A stretch of DNA of 64,000 nucleotides from Phycisphaerae bacterium (GCA_022072085.1 JAJVII010000009.1:17636-81635); one strand, 5' to 3'; shown: positions 24,996-34,395, counted from the stretch's first letter. The notes: generated by a model from the sequence alone, not told the origin. Numbers and translations: made by a program.

Positions 24996-26453
24996 TTAGC
25001 CGCCGTCTCTGACCAGAAAATTCCTGAACTGCCAGGGGTCCGCCGTATCCCGGGCCAGATTGTTGTAGCCGTCAAAGACGTTGTCATGGTCCGTCAGCGG
25101 CGTCCAGTCGGATGGCGTGGAGATGAACGTGCCGAGATACGGCTTGGAGACAGCCAGTACATGTTCGTGCGGCAGGTCGTCGGGCAAGCAAACGCCCATG
25201 GCTGGGTTTTCAATCACCCACAGCGCGGCCGCGACCACGGAGATCGCCACCTGCATCGTGGTGGCGTTCTGGTGCGGCACGAGACGGCGGGAATCTTCAA
25301 TCGAGAGACAGCTGCCGACCCACCAGGAGTTGTAGTGGTGGCCCATCAGCAGTGCCCCCAAGATGTCCTCGCCGCCGGTGATCTCGTCAGTCATGATCCG
25401 TGTGCGGCTCTGGAGTTGGTATTTGTCGCCTCGCAGTTCGTTCAGACTGGCGATCGCGCTGTCGCAAGGGCAGTAGGCGTAATGCACCGTCGGGCGATAT
25501 ACAGCCCTATTCGCCTCCCAGACGGTCAGCCGGTCGGAGATACTGAAGGCCTCGCCGTGTCGGACCACCATACCGTGGATGGAGTAGTTGGGCACCCAGG
25601 AGACGACCCAGGTGTTCATGCCCATTCGGGCCAGACAGATCTGATTGCGCGGGCCTTCGACGTGTTCAAAAGCTAACGGCGGAAGTTCCCGCTCATGTGT
25701 GCCCCAGCCCATTTCAGCAGTCGTGGTGCCCTCCTCGCGGAAGCCTTCAACGCTCCACGTGTTCACGAACTCGCCCACCTGCTTGGGCCGATCGGTGATT
25801 TGTGTGTCCCGTTCGCTGCAGTGGATCACCTTCACACCCAGTTTCATCGCCAGGCGGTTGAAGGTGCGATCCTTGATGAATTGACGGATTTCTTCCGCAT
25901 CGTTGTCGACGACCTTGCTGTCGGACAGCAACCGCTCGCCGATGTCGATCAGGCCCTGCTTCGTGAAATGCGAGATCAATCCCGGGTTCGCACCGTGCTC
26001 CAAGACCGCAGTCGGGCCCTCCGGCTTCCATCTGGCGATCAACTCGCGGATCCGCATCTGCCTCCAATAAAGCGTCCGCTCCGTCGGGGGCTTGTTGGCG
26101 GCGCCCTCATACGGGTCCCACAGTTCCACCGACGTGTTGATATAAAGCACATCGTGATCGTGGCACCACTGAAGGATGTCGGTGCATCCGATGTTCCAGG
26201 CCAGGTCGATCAACAGGTCTCCAGGCGTAAGGTGCTGGTCCAAGAGCCGGCCTAAGTTCTCGCGCGTGACCCGGTCGCGGACGTAGCGAACGCCTCTTTC
26301 GACCCATGGCCGCAGCGCCTCGGCTCGGTCCTCGAAGTCGATGACGGTGATGTCTTTCAGCGGGATCCCGACATGCTTGACCAGGATTGGCAACGTACAC
26401 CGAGCGACCGCGCCGTAGCCGATAAAGACTATCCGATTGCTGAATTCGACCAT
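24996..26453 (-). CDS. hss: Homospermidine synthase (Hss, dehydrogenase fold)
   Basis: 485 residues. A Rossmann NAD site opens the protein (IVFIGYGAVARCTLPIL), followed by the saccharopine-dehydrogenase-like core (LAWNIGCTDILQWCHDHD, LEHGANPGLISHFTKQGL). The enzyme condenses two putrescines into homospermidine with NAD as internal cofactor in the cytosol. The ATG at 26453 lies 88 bp downstream of the deoxyhypusine-synthase-like gene. In context it takes the putrescine made by the two upstream enzymes. Confidence 0.94.
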   Translation of the reverse strand: MVEFSNRIVFIGYGAVARCTLPILVKHVGIPLKDITVIDFEDRAEALRPWVERGVRYVRDRVTRENLGRLLDQHLTPGDLLIDLAWNIGCTDILQWCHDHDVLYINTSVELWDPYEGAANKPPTERTLYWRQMRIRELIARWKPEGPTAVLEHGANPGLISHFTKQGLIDIGERLLSDSKVVDNDAEEIRQFIKDRTFNRLAMKLGVKVIHCSERDTQITDRPKQVGEFVNTWSVEGFREEGTTTAEMGWGTHERELPPLAFEHVEGPRNQICLARMGMNTWVVSWVPNYSIHGMVVRHGEAFSISDRLTVWEANRAVYRPTVHYAYCPCDSAIASLNELRGDKYQLQSRTRIMTDEITGGEDILGALLMGHHYNSWWVGSCLSIEDSRRLVPHQNATTMQVAISVVAAALWVIENPAMGVCLPDDLPHEHVLAVSKPYLGTFISTPSDWTPLTDHDNVFDGYNNLARDTADPWQFRNFLVRDGG

Positions 26454-26541
26454 TTGCTGCTGTCTCCTTGCACGACCATGATGGGAAGACGGTAGGGCCA
26501 CTGGGTTCCAATGCAGTGTGATTCGTTCCACCCCGAGGCCG

Positions 26542-27753
26542 CTAGGCCGCCGGGTCTGGCTCTGGTGATTTCTCGGGAATACGGACGACCGACTCTCGCT
26601 GTGCTGTTTCCGTGACCGACAGGTTGCGACCGGCCTCCTTGACCAGATACCGCATGGTCTGCGAACGCTGTCTGTAGAGCCGTCGCAACTTCCGCGGCGC
26701 ATGGCGCGACAGTGCGTAGTGCGTCAGCAGCGGCAGCACGATGGTGGTGTCGGCGTAACAGACAACTGCATCAGGCAGTGTGGCAGGGTCCACCTTGCCC
26801 CAGCTCACCGCCTCCTGCGGTGTGGCCCCGGACAGTCCGCCGGTGTCGGGCCGGGCATCCGTCACCTGGAGAAAGTAGTCATGGCCGACGTCAGGGATGC
26901 GGAAGGCCTCTTGAAGCTGCGGCTCGGTCTGGAGCATGAAATTCTTGGGGCTGCCGCCCCCCATTAACAACACGGCGCTCTTGCCGCCCGACCGCTTGGC
27001 CGCAAGAACGTAGCTGGCCGTCTCGTTGACGTCGTGGAACGGCTCGATGCGGAATCCATGCCCCATCAGAGACAACTTCGCGATCTCCATGCCGATGGCT
27101 GAGTCTCCGGGCGAGGACGTGTAGACCGGCACGTCGGCGCGGTAGGCCGCTGCTAGAACGGACGCATCGCGCAATCCGTTGGCCTCCTCGTGATCGGCAG
27201 CGTACTTGCCCAGTCGGTAATGGAACTCGGCCAAGCCCATTTCGTGCCTGAACTCAGGCCGCTTGAGGATTCCCTCCAGCACATCGTCTGTCTGCAGGAG
27301 GCAGTGCGTGTAATCCAGGAGAACGTCATAGATGCGGACCACGCCGTTGAGGCGAAGGTCCGCGTCGTCGACGCTTGGCGTCCCGGCATGAATGGGGCAG
27401 TCGAAGGCGAAGTGCAGGTCGTGATAGAGGTTCGCTCCCGTGGCGACGATCCAGTCCACAAAGCCCGCGTTGATCAGCGGGACGATGCAGGACCGCCCCA
27501 ATCCGGCCGGCGTCAATGCCCCGGCCAGGGTCAGGCCAACGGTCACGTCCGGCCCGAGCATCTTGTTGACGATAAGCTCGCAAGCTTCGCGCAGGCGGGC
27601 ACCGTTGTACGCGAGCATCGCCAGATCGATGACATCCGCCAGACTTTCCGAGCCCGTCAGAGCGGGGGGGGCGATTTTTCGCCCCGAGAGATAGGCCTTC
27701 TTGCGGGAACAAGGCTTGCCCTTCAGCCATACGGGCATGTCGGCTTCGCGCAT
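26542..27753 (-). CDS. Deoxyhypusine-synthase-like protein
   Basis: 403 residues; the ATG at 27753 has GGAGGAG eight bases upstream. Motifs of the DHS fold: MLAYNGARLREACELIV, DWIVATGANLYHDLHFA, YTSSPGDSAIGMEI, and MGGGSPKNFML, whose Lys matches the catalytic Lys of eukaryotic deoxyhypusine synthase. Bacteria have no eIF5A; known bacterial relatives transfer the aminobutyl group of a polyamine to putrescine, giving homospermidine, or act on other amines. A C-terminal basic tail is added. It overlaps the agmatinase ribosome-binding context (4-bp gap). It may duplicate or complement Hss. Confidence 0.9.
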   Translation of the reverse strand: MREADMPVWLKGKPCSRKKAYLSGRKIAPPALTGSESLADVIDLAMLAYNGARLREACELIVNKMLGPDVTVGLTLAGALTPAGLGRSCIVPLINAGFVDWIVATGANLYHDLHFAFDCPIHAGTPSVDDADLRLNGVVRIYDVLLDYTHCLLQTDDVLEGILKRPEFRHEMGLAEFHYRLGKYAADHEEANGLRDASVLAAAYRADVPVYTSSPGDSAIGMEIAKLSLMGHGFRIEPFHDVNETASYVLAAKRSGGKSAVLLMGGGSPKNFMLQTEPQLQEAFRIPDVGHDYFLQVTDARPDTGGLSGATPQEAVSWGKVDPATLPDAVVCYADTTIVLPLLTHYALSRHAPRKLRRLYRQRSQTMRYLVKEAGRNLSVTETAQRESVVRIPEKSPEPDPAA

Positions 27754-27756
27754 GAT

Positions 27757-28638
27757 CTACTCCTCCGAGCTCGCAGACGATTCGATATAGCCAATGATCT
27801 TGTAGGCAAGCCTTGCGGCCAGGAATTCCGAGACTCTCTGGCCGGGGATCGGCGCGACCTCGACGATGTCGGCCCCAACCACGGCCCGCGTGGCGCAGAC
27901 ACGCCGCAGAAGCGCCGTGACTTGCCGCCAGGTCAAACCGCCCGGCTCCGGCGTGCCTGTGCCCGGCACACTTGACGGGTCGAAGCCGTCAACATCGATG
28001 GTGATGTAGACCTTGTCGCTCAGGAGCCCCAGGGCCTGGGCAATCCACGACGGATCGTCCTCGACCATCGCTGGCGTTATAAACCGGGACACCAGCTCAG
28101 GGCACTGGCGGCATTCGTCCTGGGAGAAGCTGCGGATGCCCACTTGGCACAGGCGACTGGTTACCTCGAGCACACGCCGCATGACGCAGGCGTGGGAATG
28201 CCGGCTGCCGTCGTACGTATCGCGGAGGTCGGCGTGGGCATCGATCTGCAAGACGCTGATCTCGCCATGCCGGTCGGCCGCGGCCCGAACTAGGGGGGCG
28301 GTAATGCTGTGCTCGCCGCCGAGGGCGAGGACAAACTTGCCCCTGCGCAGAACCGACGCTGCCGTGCTCGCGATGCGGCCCATTTGTTCCTCCGGCGAAG
28401 CCGCCGGAGGTACAGGCGTGAGCGTGAAGACCCCGGCGTCTCGGAAATCCCTCGCCAGTTCCTCATCAAACTCCTCCACGTGGGTCGAAGCCGCAAGAAT
28501 GGCCGCCGGCCCGCTGCCGGTCCCGCCCATGTAGGAGACCGTGCCCTCATAAGGCACCGGCAGGATCGCATAGCGTGCTCGACCGGGATCGACCGACCCT
28601 GGTTCAATACCCAAGAATTGGTGCAGTAAGGGCTGCAT
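27757..28638 (-). CDS. speB: Agmatinase
   Basis: 293 residues. Binuclear manganese ligands are in GGEHSIT, QIDAHADLRDTYDG and TIDVDGFDPSSVPG, with the typical ending of the substrate loop TGTPEPGGLTW. It hydrolyses agmatine to putrescine and urea. It follows the arginine decarboxylase by 27 bp and precedes the DHS-like gene by 3 bp, so the operon order follows the pathway order. Confidence 0.95.
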   Translation of the reverse strand: MQPLLHQFLGIEPGSVDPGRARYAILPVPYEGTVSYMGGTGSGPAAILAASTHVEEFDEELARDFRDAGVFTLTPVPPAASPEEQMGRIASTAASVLRRGKFVLALGGEHSITAPLVRAAADRHGEISVLQIDAHADLRDTYDGSRHSHACVMRRVLEVTSRLCQVGIRSFSQDECRQCPELVSRFITPAMVEDDPSWIAQALGLLSDKVYITIDVDGFDPSSVPGTGTPEPGGLTWRQVTALLRRVCATRAVVGADIVEVAPIPGQRVSEFLAARLAYKIIGYIESSASSEE

Positions 28639-28665
28639 GGCGGCTTTCTCCTTTCGCCTGGTCAG

Positions 28666-29226
28666 TCACAGAAGCATGACGGCGGCGGACACGACCGTCG
28701 TCCAGAGGCCATCCTTACTGCCGTCAGCGGTCTGGACGCAGGAACGCGTGCGGACGATCTTCCCGGACATCCTGAATGTCTCCTTACGTTCGTCGTAGTC
28801 GGTCGCCGGGTTGAACTCGATGCCCAGCGTGCTGGCCAGCATCGAAGCCGCCATGTCCTCGACGAGGTCGGCAACGCGCTCCTGGGGCATCCCGTAGCCG
28901 TGGTGCTCGCTGATGTAGCCATGCCGGAGTTTTCCATCGGCGGGCTGGGCAAGGCCGATGCCTGCCGACACCATCCGCAATGGCTCGTCGGTGGATGCCT
29001 CGGCCAGGACCACGAACGTAATTTCGCCGGCCAACAGCTTCGCCAAGCCTTCGGCTCGTGGAACGATTCTGCACCCAGGCGGCAGGATGCTCGATACGCG
29101 GACAAGGTTGCCTCGTTCGATGCCTGCCTGTCGCAGCGCCAATTCGAAGCTCTGAAGGCGATGTTGGTGCCTTCCAACACCCTTTGTGAAGAACACCTCC
29201 TTAGGTACGAGAGCCGGTCGGGTCAT
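28666..29226 (-). CDS. Pyruvoyl-dependent arginine decarboxylase
   Basis: 186 residues, ATG at 29226. The self-cleavage serine pair lies in VRVSSILPPGC, where the second Ser becomes the pyruvoyl group. Other family marks are FVVLAEASTDEP, GYISEHHGYGM and FNPATDYDERKETFRMSG. It converts arginine to agmatine, the first step of the operon's pathway. It overlaps the 3' end of the CBM48 gene by 26 bp. Confidence 0.93.
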   Translation of the reverse strand: MTRPALVPKEVFFTKGVGRHQHRLQSFELALRQAGIERGNLVRVSSILPPGCRIVPRAEGLAKLLAGEITFVVLAEASTDEPLRMVSAGIGLAQPADGKLRHGYISEHHGYGMPQERVADLVEDMAASMLASTLGIEFNPATDYDERKETFRMSGKIVRTRSCVQTADGSKDGLWTTVVSAAVMLL

Positions 29227-29590
29227 AGCAGTTCCTTGGTGTTCTCTGCGGAAGTTTGAGAGAACGGCGAGGTGCAACAGGCAGTTCTAGCAGGTCTGCG
29301 AAGGAGCGATTCCTTCGGGGCTCCCCGATGATGATGACGCCGTCCGGCCCGTAGGGTCCCGGTCGCACACCGAACGCCGCAAAGTCGGCGAACCATTCGC
29401 CGTCGGCGCAGTATCGAAACCGATAAGTTCCCGGAGGCAGGAATACGACCAACCGCCAGACCCCGTCGGAGCCCTTGCTCATGCGGAACTGGTCTCGCAT
29501 CCAATGGTTGAATTCGCCCGCGACGAATACAGCTCGGGCCTCCGGGCGGAGGAAGCGGAACTCAACACGATTTCCATCAACGATCACCAT
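29201..29590 (-). CDS. CBM48 (AMPK/isoamylase N-terminal-like) protein
   Basis: 129 residues from the ATG at 29590, which has GGAG seven bases upstream. The glycogen-binding-type beta-sandwich is visible: VEFRFLRPEARAVFVAGEF then NHW, GVWRLVVFLPPGTYRFRY and a Gly/Pro-rich end. Such stand-alone modules bind alpha-glucans or act as regulatory subunits. Its place at the head of a polyamine operon, overlapping the decarboxylase, is unusual and its link to polyamines is not known. Confidence 0.85.
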   Translation of the reverse strand: MVIVDGNRVEFRFLRPEARAVFVAGEFNHWMRDQFRMSKGSDGVWRLVVFLPPGTYRFRYCADGEWFADFAAFGVRPGPYGPDGVIIIGEPRRNRSFADLLELPVAPRRSLKLPQRTPRNCYDPTGSRT

Positions 29591-29926
29591 GATGTGCTCC
29601 ATCGTCGGACGATCTACTCCCGGCGTTATCGCACGGTGCGGCGAGGCAAGGGCGCAGGCTCGGTCAACTGCCAGTCCACGACAAACTGCAAGCAACGCGT
29701 CAACAAAGGAGGCGATGGAGTCGCCACTGGGCTAGGCACGCGACCCTGTGCCATCACGTCTGCGGACCCGATGTTGCATTCAGACCGGCATTCGCTCGTT
29801 GTTTGGCTGTTCGCCGAGTGAGCGGCTGGTCCGACTTGGTTTGAGTGCATTTGGACCTCCTTGCCGGCCGGTTAGCGGGTCGCGCTTGGCCCTTCAAACA
29901 GGACATGATGCTCACGACATGATGGA
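29591..29926. other. Intergenic, 336 bp
   Basis: Between the CBM48 gene and the TIM-barrel gene, both on the minus strand. The likely promoter of the polyamine operon should lie here. I see a repeated CATGATG (near 29904 and 29918) but no clear promoter boxes, terminator or gene. Confidence 0.4.
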
Positions 29927-30802
29927 TCATGCTCTACCTCCGCGTTCCTCGGTTGTTGCGGCGGGCATTGCCGCCGTGTCCGCCGCGGGTCGGCTCGCGG
30001 CAGTCTCTCGGCACACGGCGGCCAACCGCCGGCGGATGTCCCAAGTCAGTTGGACCCCGCCAAGCAGAGGGCTTGTGTCCGCTTCAAGAGTCACCCACCC
30101 GTCGTATCCTGCTCGCCTCGCGAGATTGAAGAAGTCCGAGCACACCTTCATGTATTGCCACTTGGCCGGGGTCTCCTCCTGGTCGCGAGGCAGATTCGTC
30201 AGACTCACGTCGATCAGCCTCTCGGGACCGATGTCCTGCAACAGCAAGAGGGCATCGATCCCGATGCCAGCTATCCTGGCGGGATCCATCCTCAGTCCGA
30301 GCCAGTCCCCGTGACTCCATGACTGCGGGAGCTCGGAAAGGAACTGCTCGCCCGTCTGCCAGTCCAAGGCGATCCTCATCCGGTAGCGTGCCGCCAGTTC
30401 GGTGCCCTCTTCAACAAACGGCCACAACGAATTGACGACCGCGGAATTGTCTTCCTGGTCAAAGCGGCCGCGAACCGGAATGACGAGCAACTCACCGTCC
30501 AGTGACTGCCCGATCATCAGGGCAAGCACCAGTCGCCGGACCCAGGTCGAGATGTCTTCCCGAGTCGGCTGCGGGATATACCCAAGCCGCAGGGCATCGA
30601 TTGCCAGTGCATGGATAGGAAGCGCGTGGCTGTCCGCGAGTCTTCTTACCTCGTCTGTGTACGACCGTTGACGGAAGCTCTCCAGTTCCGCCAGGCTGCG
30701 ACAGCGCAGTGTCAGGCCATCCAGGCCAAGATCCGCGGCCTGTTGGAATCCTGCGGCTATCGCCTGACCCGGGCTACAAAGTTGTTCGATTCCGACTCGC
30801 AC
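29927..30802 (-). CDS. TIM-barrel sugar isomerase/epimerase-like protein
   Basis: 291 residues from a GTG at 30802 with GGAGG seven bases upstream. The AP-endonuclease-2-type barrel shows VRVGIEQLCSPGQAI at the start, AIAAGFQQAADLGLDGLTL, WGLRMDP-like DWLGLRMDPARIAGIG and YDGWVTLEAD. Metal-ligand residues are plausible but the active site is not certain. It is divergent in sequence from the two paralogues at 31699 and 32639. The C-terminus is Ala/Arg-rich. Confidence 0.75.
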   Translation of the reverse strand: MRVGIEQLCSPGQAIAAGFQQAADLGLDGLTLRCRSLAELESFRQRSYTDEVRRLADSHALPIHALAIDALRLGYIPQPTREDISTWVRRLVLALMIGQSLDGELLVIPVRGRFDQEDNSAVVNSLWPFVEEGTELAARYRMRIALDWQTGEQFLSELPQSWSHGDWLGLRMDPARIAGIGIDALLLLQDIGPERLIDVSLTNLPRDQEETPAKWQYMKVCSDFFNLARRAGYDGWVTLEADTSPLLGGVQLTWDIRRRLAAVCRETAASRPAADTAAMPAATTEERGGRA

Positions 30803-30862
30803 GATCTTGCCTCCGTTTCGTCTGCGAGCCCGCACCGTTAAGTGTGGCTGCCAATGACGTGC

Positions 30863-31654
30863 CTACAACTGCAGTGCGCACCTCTGCGCGGTTCGATCTG
30901 CCTCGGATGACCAGAGCCGTCCCGGCGACAACAGGCCTGCCGAGAACCGGTCCAAGTAGATGCCGACTTCCGCATGCTGCCGCAGGATGGATGCCGGAAC
31001 ATCCGGGGTGACCGGACCGCTCATCGCTTTCTGGACAGCCTCCGCCTTTCGTGCATCCGGCGTCGTGCAGACAATGGCTTTGCTGGCCATGATCTGGCGA
31101 ATGGACATCGAGATGGCGCGAGTCGGGACCTCGTCCAACTGTCGGAACCACCCCTCATTGACCTGCTGCTGACGGCAGGCGTCGTCCATCTGGACGATGA
31201 TGAATGGATCGCTCGTCTCGAAGTCTGCCGGCGGATCGTTAAACGCAAGGTGACCGTTCTCGCCGATCCCGATGAAGGCCACGTCGATGGGGTGCGCCAT
31301 GACCAGACCGCTCAATCGCCGACATTCCTCCACGGGGCTGGCGTTTCCGTCCACATAGTGGAATGCGCCAAGCGGCACCTTGCTTACGAATCGCTGGGCG
31401 AGGTAGAGCCGGAACGATGCTCTGTGGGAGGGCGGCAGCCCAATGTACTCGTCGAGGTGGAACCCCACGACTTTCGTCCAGTCGATGCCGGGCTCCTTGA
31501 GCAGGGCCTCGTACATGTCCAACTGCCCGAGGCCGGTCGCGACGACGATGTTGGCTGCACCGCGATCATCGATGGTGCGCCGCAGGAGGTAGGCTCCTTC
31601 GCGGGCTGCCGCCTGGCTGGCTTCCCTTTTCGTTTCGCTGATGATGATCCTCAT
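30863..31654 (-). CDS. nagB: Glucosamine-6-phosphate deaminase
   Basis: 263 residues. Active-site motifs FHLDEYIGL and GIGENGHLAFNDP (catalytic Asp, His and Glu) are intact. It converts glucosamine-6-phosphate to fructose-6-phosphate and ammonia. Its position between TIM-barrel isomerase genes suggests an amino-sugar catabolic block. It starts at the ATG at 31654. Confidence 0.93.
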   Translation of the reverse strand: MRIIISETKREASQAAAREGAYLLRRTIDDRGAANIVVATGLGQLDMYEALLKEPGIDWTKVVGFHLDEYIGLPPSHRASFRLYLAQRFVSKVPLGAFHYVDGNASPVEECRRLSGLVMAHPIDVAFIGIGENGHLAFNDPPADFETSDPFIIVQMDDACRQQQVNEGWFRQLDEVPTRAISMSIRQIMASKAIVCTTPDARKAEAVQKAMSGPVTPDVPASILRQHAEVGIYLDRFSAGLLSPGRLWSSEADRTAQRCALQL

Positions 31655-31698
31655 TTCTGGCTCCTTCTTGGTGTGAGTGAGTCGATCTCGCGGGCGAC

Positions 31699-32559
31699 CT
31701 AACGCACGGACGCCATGTCTTGACTAGGGTGTGGCTCTTGCGACTCCTCCGATGGAAGGGGCCGCAAGAGTTGCCGGGCATCGGCCATGTTCAGGCTCGC
31801 GATCTGGCCGCCCGAATCGCCGCGCGGGGTGTCGACGACGATCCAACCGTCGAAGCCAATAGCAGGCAACGCCTGTCGCACCGCGGGGAAGTCCACCAGG
31901 CCCCGGCCAAGACGAACCCTGAAGTCTGGCGGCTGTCCAGAGGAACGGATGACATCCCGCACGTAGATCTGTGCAAGTTGATCGCTACCGAGCTTCCGGA
32001 TGATGGTTCCCGCATCCAAGCCCTTGGCGGCGGCGTCCGCAATATCGAGGCTGATCCGAATCCGATCCGGATGCTCGCAGCTGACCAACAGGAATTGAAG
32101 GAGATTCGAATTGAGGGCACATCGGATGGCCAAAGAGATACCGAGGCGGGCGGCCAAGGCGGAGCCCGTCGAGATCGTCGCGATGGCCTGGCTCAGGTCC
32201 GCGTCAGTCTCGACCCGGCTCCGGCCGGCAAAGGGCAGAACAACAGTGCTGGTTCCGAGGTGCGTCGCGAACGCCAGCCCCCGCGCGAGCACCTCATTGG
32301 CCTCCGCACGTTCGGCTGGGCTTCCCAGAGGAGACGGTCGATCCGACAGGCAGTCGAGCGTCAGGCTCGAGACCTCCATACCAGCCCTCTGGACTGCGCG
32401 GAGCGTCTCCCGTGCCCCAACCCGATCGTTGAATCGCGCGGCCTCAACCGGATTTAGCCAGCAAACCCCGAGGCCGTCAGCCCCAGCCTCTGCGGCATAT
32501 CGGATCTGCTCCCCGAAGTCTCTTCCCGGCAATGCGGTCTGGTCAAATGCGAATTTCAT
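31699..32559 (-). CDS. TIM-barrel sugar isomerase/epimerase, copy A
   Basis: 286 residues starting MKFAFDQTALPGRDFGEQIR. It is a clear paralogue of the next gene (32639): both read MxFAFDQTALPGxDF, GLAFAxxLxxxTVVLPF and SLDIADAAA or similar at corresponding places. Features include GFDGWIVVDTPRGDSGGQ and a metal-ligand-like ADARQLLRP end. The family includes xylose isomerase-like and inosose-type enzymes; the substrate here is unknown. Confidence 0.8.
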   Translation of the reverse strand: MKFAFDQTALPGRDFGEQIRYAAEAGADGLGVCWLNPVEAARFNDRVGARETLRAVQRAGMEVSSLTLDCLSDRPSPLGSPAERAEANEVLARGLAFATHLGTSTVVLPFAGRSRVETDADLSQAIATISTGSALAARLGISLAIRCALNSNLLQFLLVSCEHPDRIRISLDIADAAAKGLDAGTIIRKLGSDQLAQIYVRDVIRSSGQPPDFRVRLGRGLVDFPAVRQALPAIGFDGWIVVDTPRGDSGGQIASLNMADARQLLRPLPSEESQEPHPSQDMASVR

Positions 32560-32638
32560 GCCCAAACTCCTTTGACGTTGGTGCCGCGGCCTGCTTCGGG
32601 CAGGGGGCAGCCCAGACGAACCTGGCTCGAACGATTGG

Positions 32639-33502
32639 CTAGCGATTCTGACCAACGGTGTCCGGCACACCTGACGTCGCCGCCGGTGCCTTAATCGCGT
32701 CTGGTCGCAGCAACTGCCGGGCATCCGCCATGTTCATGCAGGCGATCTGGCCGGCCGGGTCGCCCGGTGGCGTGTCCACGATGACCCAACCATCGAAGCC
32801 GACGTCGCTGAGCGCCTGCCGGACGGCGGCGAAGTCGACCATGCCCCGGCCCAGGCGAATGCTGAAATCCGGAGGCTCTCCCAAAGAACGCAGGACGTCC
32901 CGCACACAGATCTGGGCGATCCGGCTGCCGCCCATTTCTCGAATGATGGCTGCAGGGTCCAGCCCCACCGCAGCCGCGTCGGCAACGTCAAGGCAGACTT
33001 CGATGACCTCCGGACGCCTGCAGCCGGCCAGCAAGTACCGCAGGTTGCCAGGGTCCAAGGCGCACCGCACTGCCAGCTTGATGCCGTAGCGATCGGCGAG
33101 CTCCGAACCGACGGCAAAACATTCAGCGGCCTTCTCCAATTCTGTGTCGATCTCCATCCTCGTACCGCCGACAAAGGGGAGGACGACCGTGCCAATGTCG
33201 AGCACCGCTGCGAATGCCAGCCCGCGGGCAAGCACCTCCTTGGCTTCTGCGTGTTCGGCAGGGCACCCAAGAAGAGACGGCCGATCCAGAAGGCACTTGA
33301 GTGCCAAGTTCGGGACGGCGATGCCGGCTTCCTGGGCTGAACGGAGCATCTTCTGGGCCGCAGTTCGATCGTTGATTCGCTGGGCTTCGGCGGCGTGCAA
33401 CCAGCAAAGGCCAATGCCATCAGCCTCGGACTCGACGGCGTATCTGAGTTGTTCGTCGAAGTCTGATCCCGGAAGAGCCGTCTGGTCGAATGCGAATCTC
33501 AT
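32639..33502 (-). CDS. TIM-barrel sugar isomerase/epimerase, copy B
   Basis: 287 residues starting MRFAFDQTALPGSDFDEQLR. It is the upstream member of a tandem pair with copy A, 79 bp away, so a recent-looking tandem duplication followed by divergence. It keeps GFDGWVIVDTPPGDPAGQ and CLDVADAAAVGLDPAAII. It may have a shifted substrate range. No signal peptide is seen. Confidence 0.8.
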   Translation of the reverse strand: MRFAFDQTALPGSDFDEQLRYAVESEADGIGLCWLHAAEAQRINDRTAAQKMLRSAQEAGIAVPNLALKCLLDRPSLLGCPAEHAEAKEVLARGLAFAAVLDIGTVVLPFVGGTRMEIDTELEKAAECFAVGSELADRYGIKLAVRCALDPGNLRYLLAGCRRPEVIEVCLDVADAAAVGLDPAAIIREMGGSRIAQICVRDVLRSLGEPPDFSIRLGRGMVDFAAVRQALSDVGFDGWVIVDTPPGDPAGQIACMNMADARQLLRPDAIKAPAATSGVPDTVGQNR

Positions 33503-33856
33503 GCCCGGACTCCTTTTCGGCTTGGACCGTTGCATCGCCACATCCTTCCGGCCGGCGGCGAGCCGAACGAGCCTCGCTCGCCGGCGGAAAGCACAGAACC
33601 GAGGCCCGCTCAAGCTGCGTCTCCGATGGGGGGGGCGCGCTGGAGGCGGGTCTCCGGAAAGACGGATCTCGTGATCGTGCGTGGATTGGCGCCGCCAGAG
33701 GATGCCCTTCCGGCGGTGTTGAGACGTGAGTCCCCAATGCCTAGCCGGATTCCCTGGCGGCCCACCGAGGTGCGCCGTTCCCCTCGCCAAGGTTGTCTCG
33801 GGGCCTGTAATGCAGTAACGTCATGATACACCTTCCAACCATGCGTGCGCGATCAC
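33503..33856. other. Intergenic, 354 bp
   Basis: No gene or convincing motif is seen between copy B and the Cys-rich small protein. A promoter for the isomerase/nagB run probably lies here. Confidence 0.4.
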
Positions 33857-34177
33857 TTACCGATACTCTTCACAGTGCCAGACGCCACTCTCCGGCTTGG
33901 GATACTTACATTCGAGGCGTATCGCACATGTCCGGCACAGACCGGGGATCCGATCAGTGGGACCGGCAGCATCCGACGTTGGTGGGCCGGCCTGGGTTCC
34001 ACCCTGCGGGCTTGCCGTCCTTGACGGTGCTGGCTCGAACGCGCCCTCGGGCAATGGCGGCTCGTAGGCCGCACACTGAATGATCGACCGCAGGAACGGC
34101 TTGGGAAACGTGCAATCACCCGCAGCCCTGCAGGTGCGGCAAATGCCAGAACCATAATCGTTTGCTCGCTTCGCCAT
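33857..34177 (-). CDS. Cys-rich small protein with two CxxC repeats
   Basis: 106 residues. Two similar units are CRTCRAAGDCTFPKPF then CAAYE, and CRTCAIRLECKYPKP then WHCEEY, each with four cysteines (C-x2-C-x5-C and a final C). These suggest two metal (zinc or iron-sulfur) sites. A Pro/Gly/Ala-rich linker joins them. The family is small, known from context only, and often found beside stress genes. The ATG at 34177 is the first of the frame that keeps both units. Confidence 0.7.
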   Translation of the reverse strand: MAKRANDYGSGICRTCRAAGDCTFPKPFLRSIIQCAAYEPPLPEGAFEPAPSRTASPQGGTQAGPPTSDAAGPTDRIPGLCRTCAIRLECKYPKPESGVWHCEEYR

Positions 34178-34395
34178 GTCCTCTCCAACTCCATAGCGGC
34201 AATCCGCCACACTATCCATCCCTATAGCAAATCGCGTGCCAAAGCCGCGAGGGCGTGTGTGCCGCCGCTGTGATCCCAAGGGGAAACAAGCTGCAACTGC
34301 TGCAAATCACGGCAAATGCAACGACAGTGGAGCCGCACTGAATTCTGCGGCCAGATGCGTCCATGAACTTGCGGCTTGATGTGGAGGTAGGGAGT

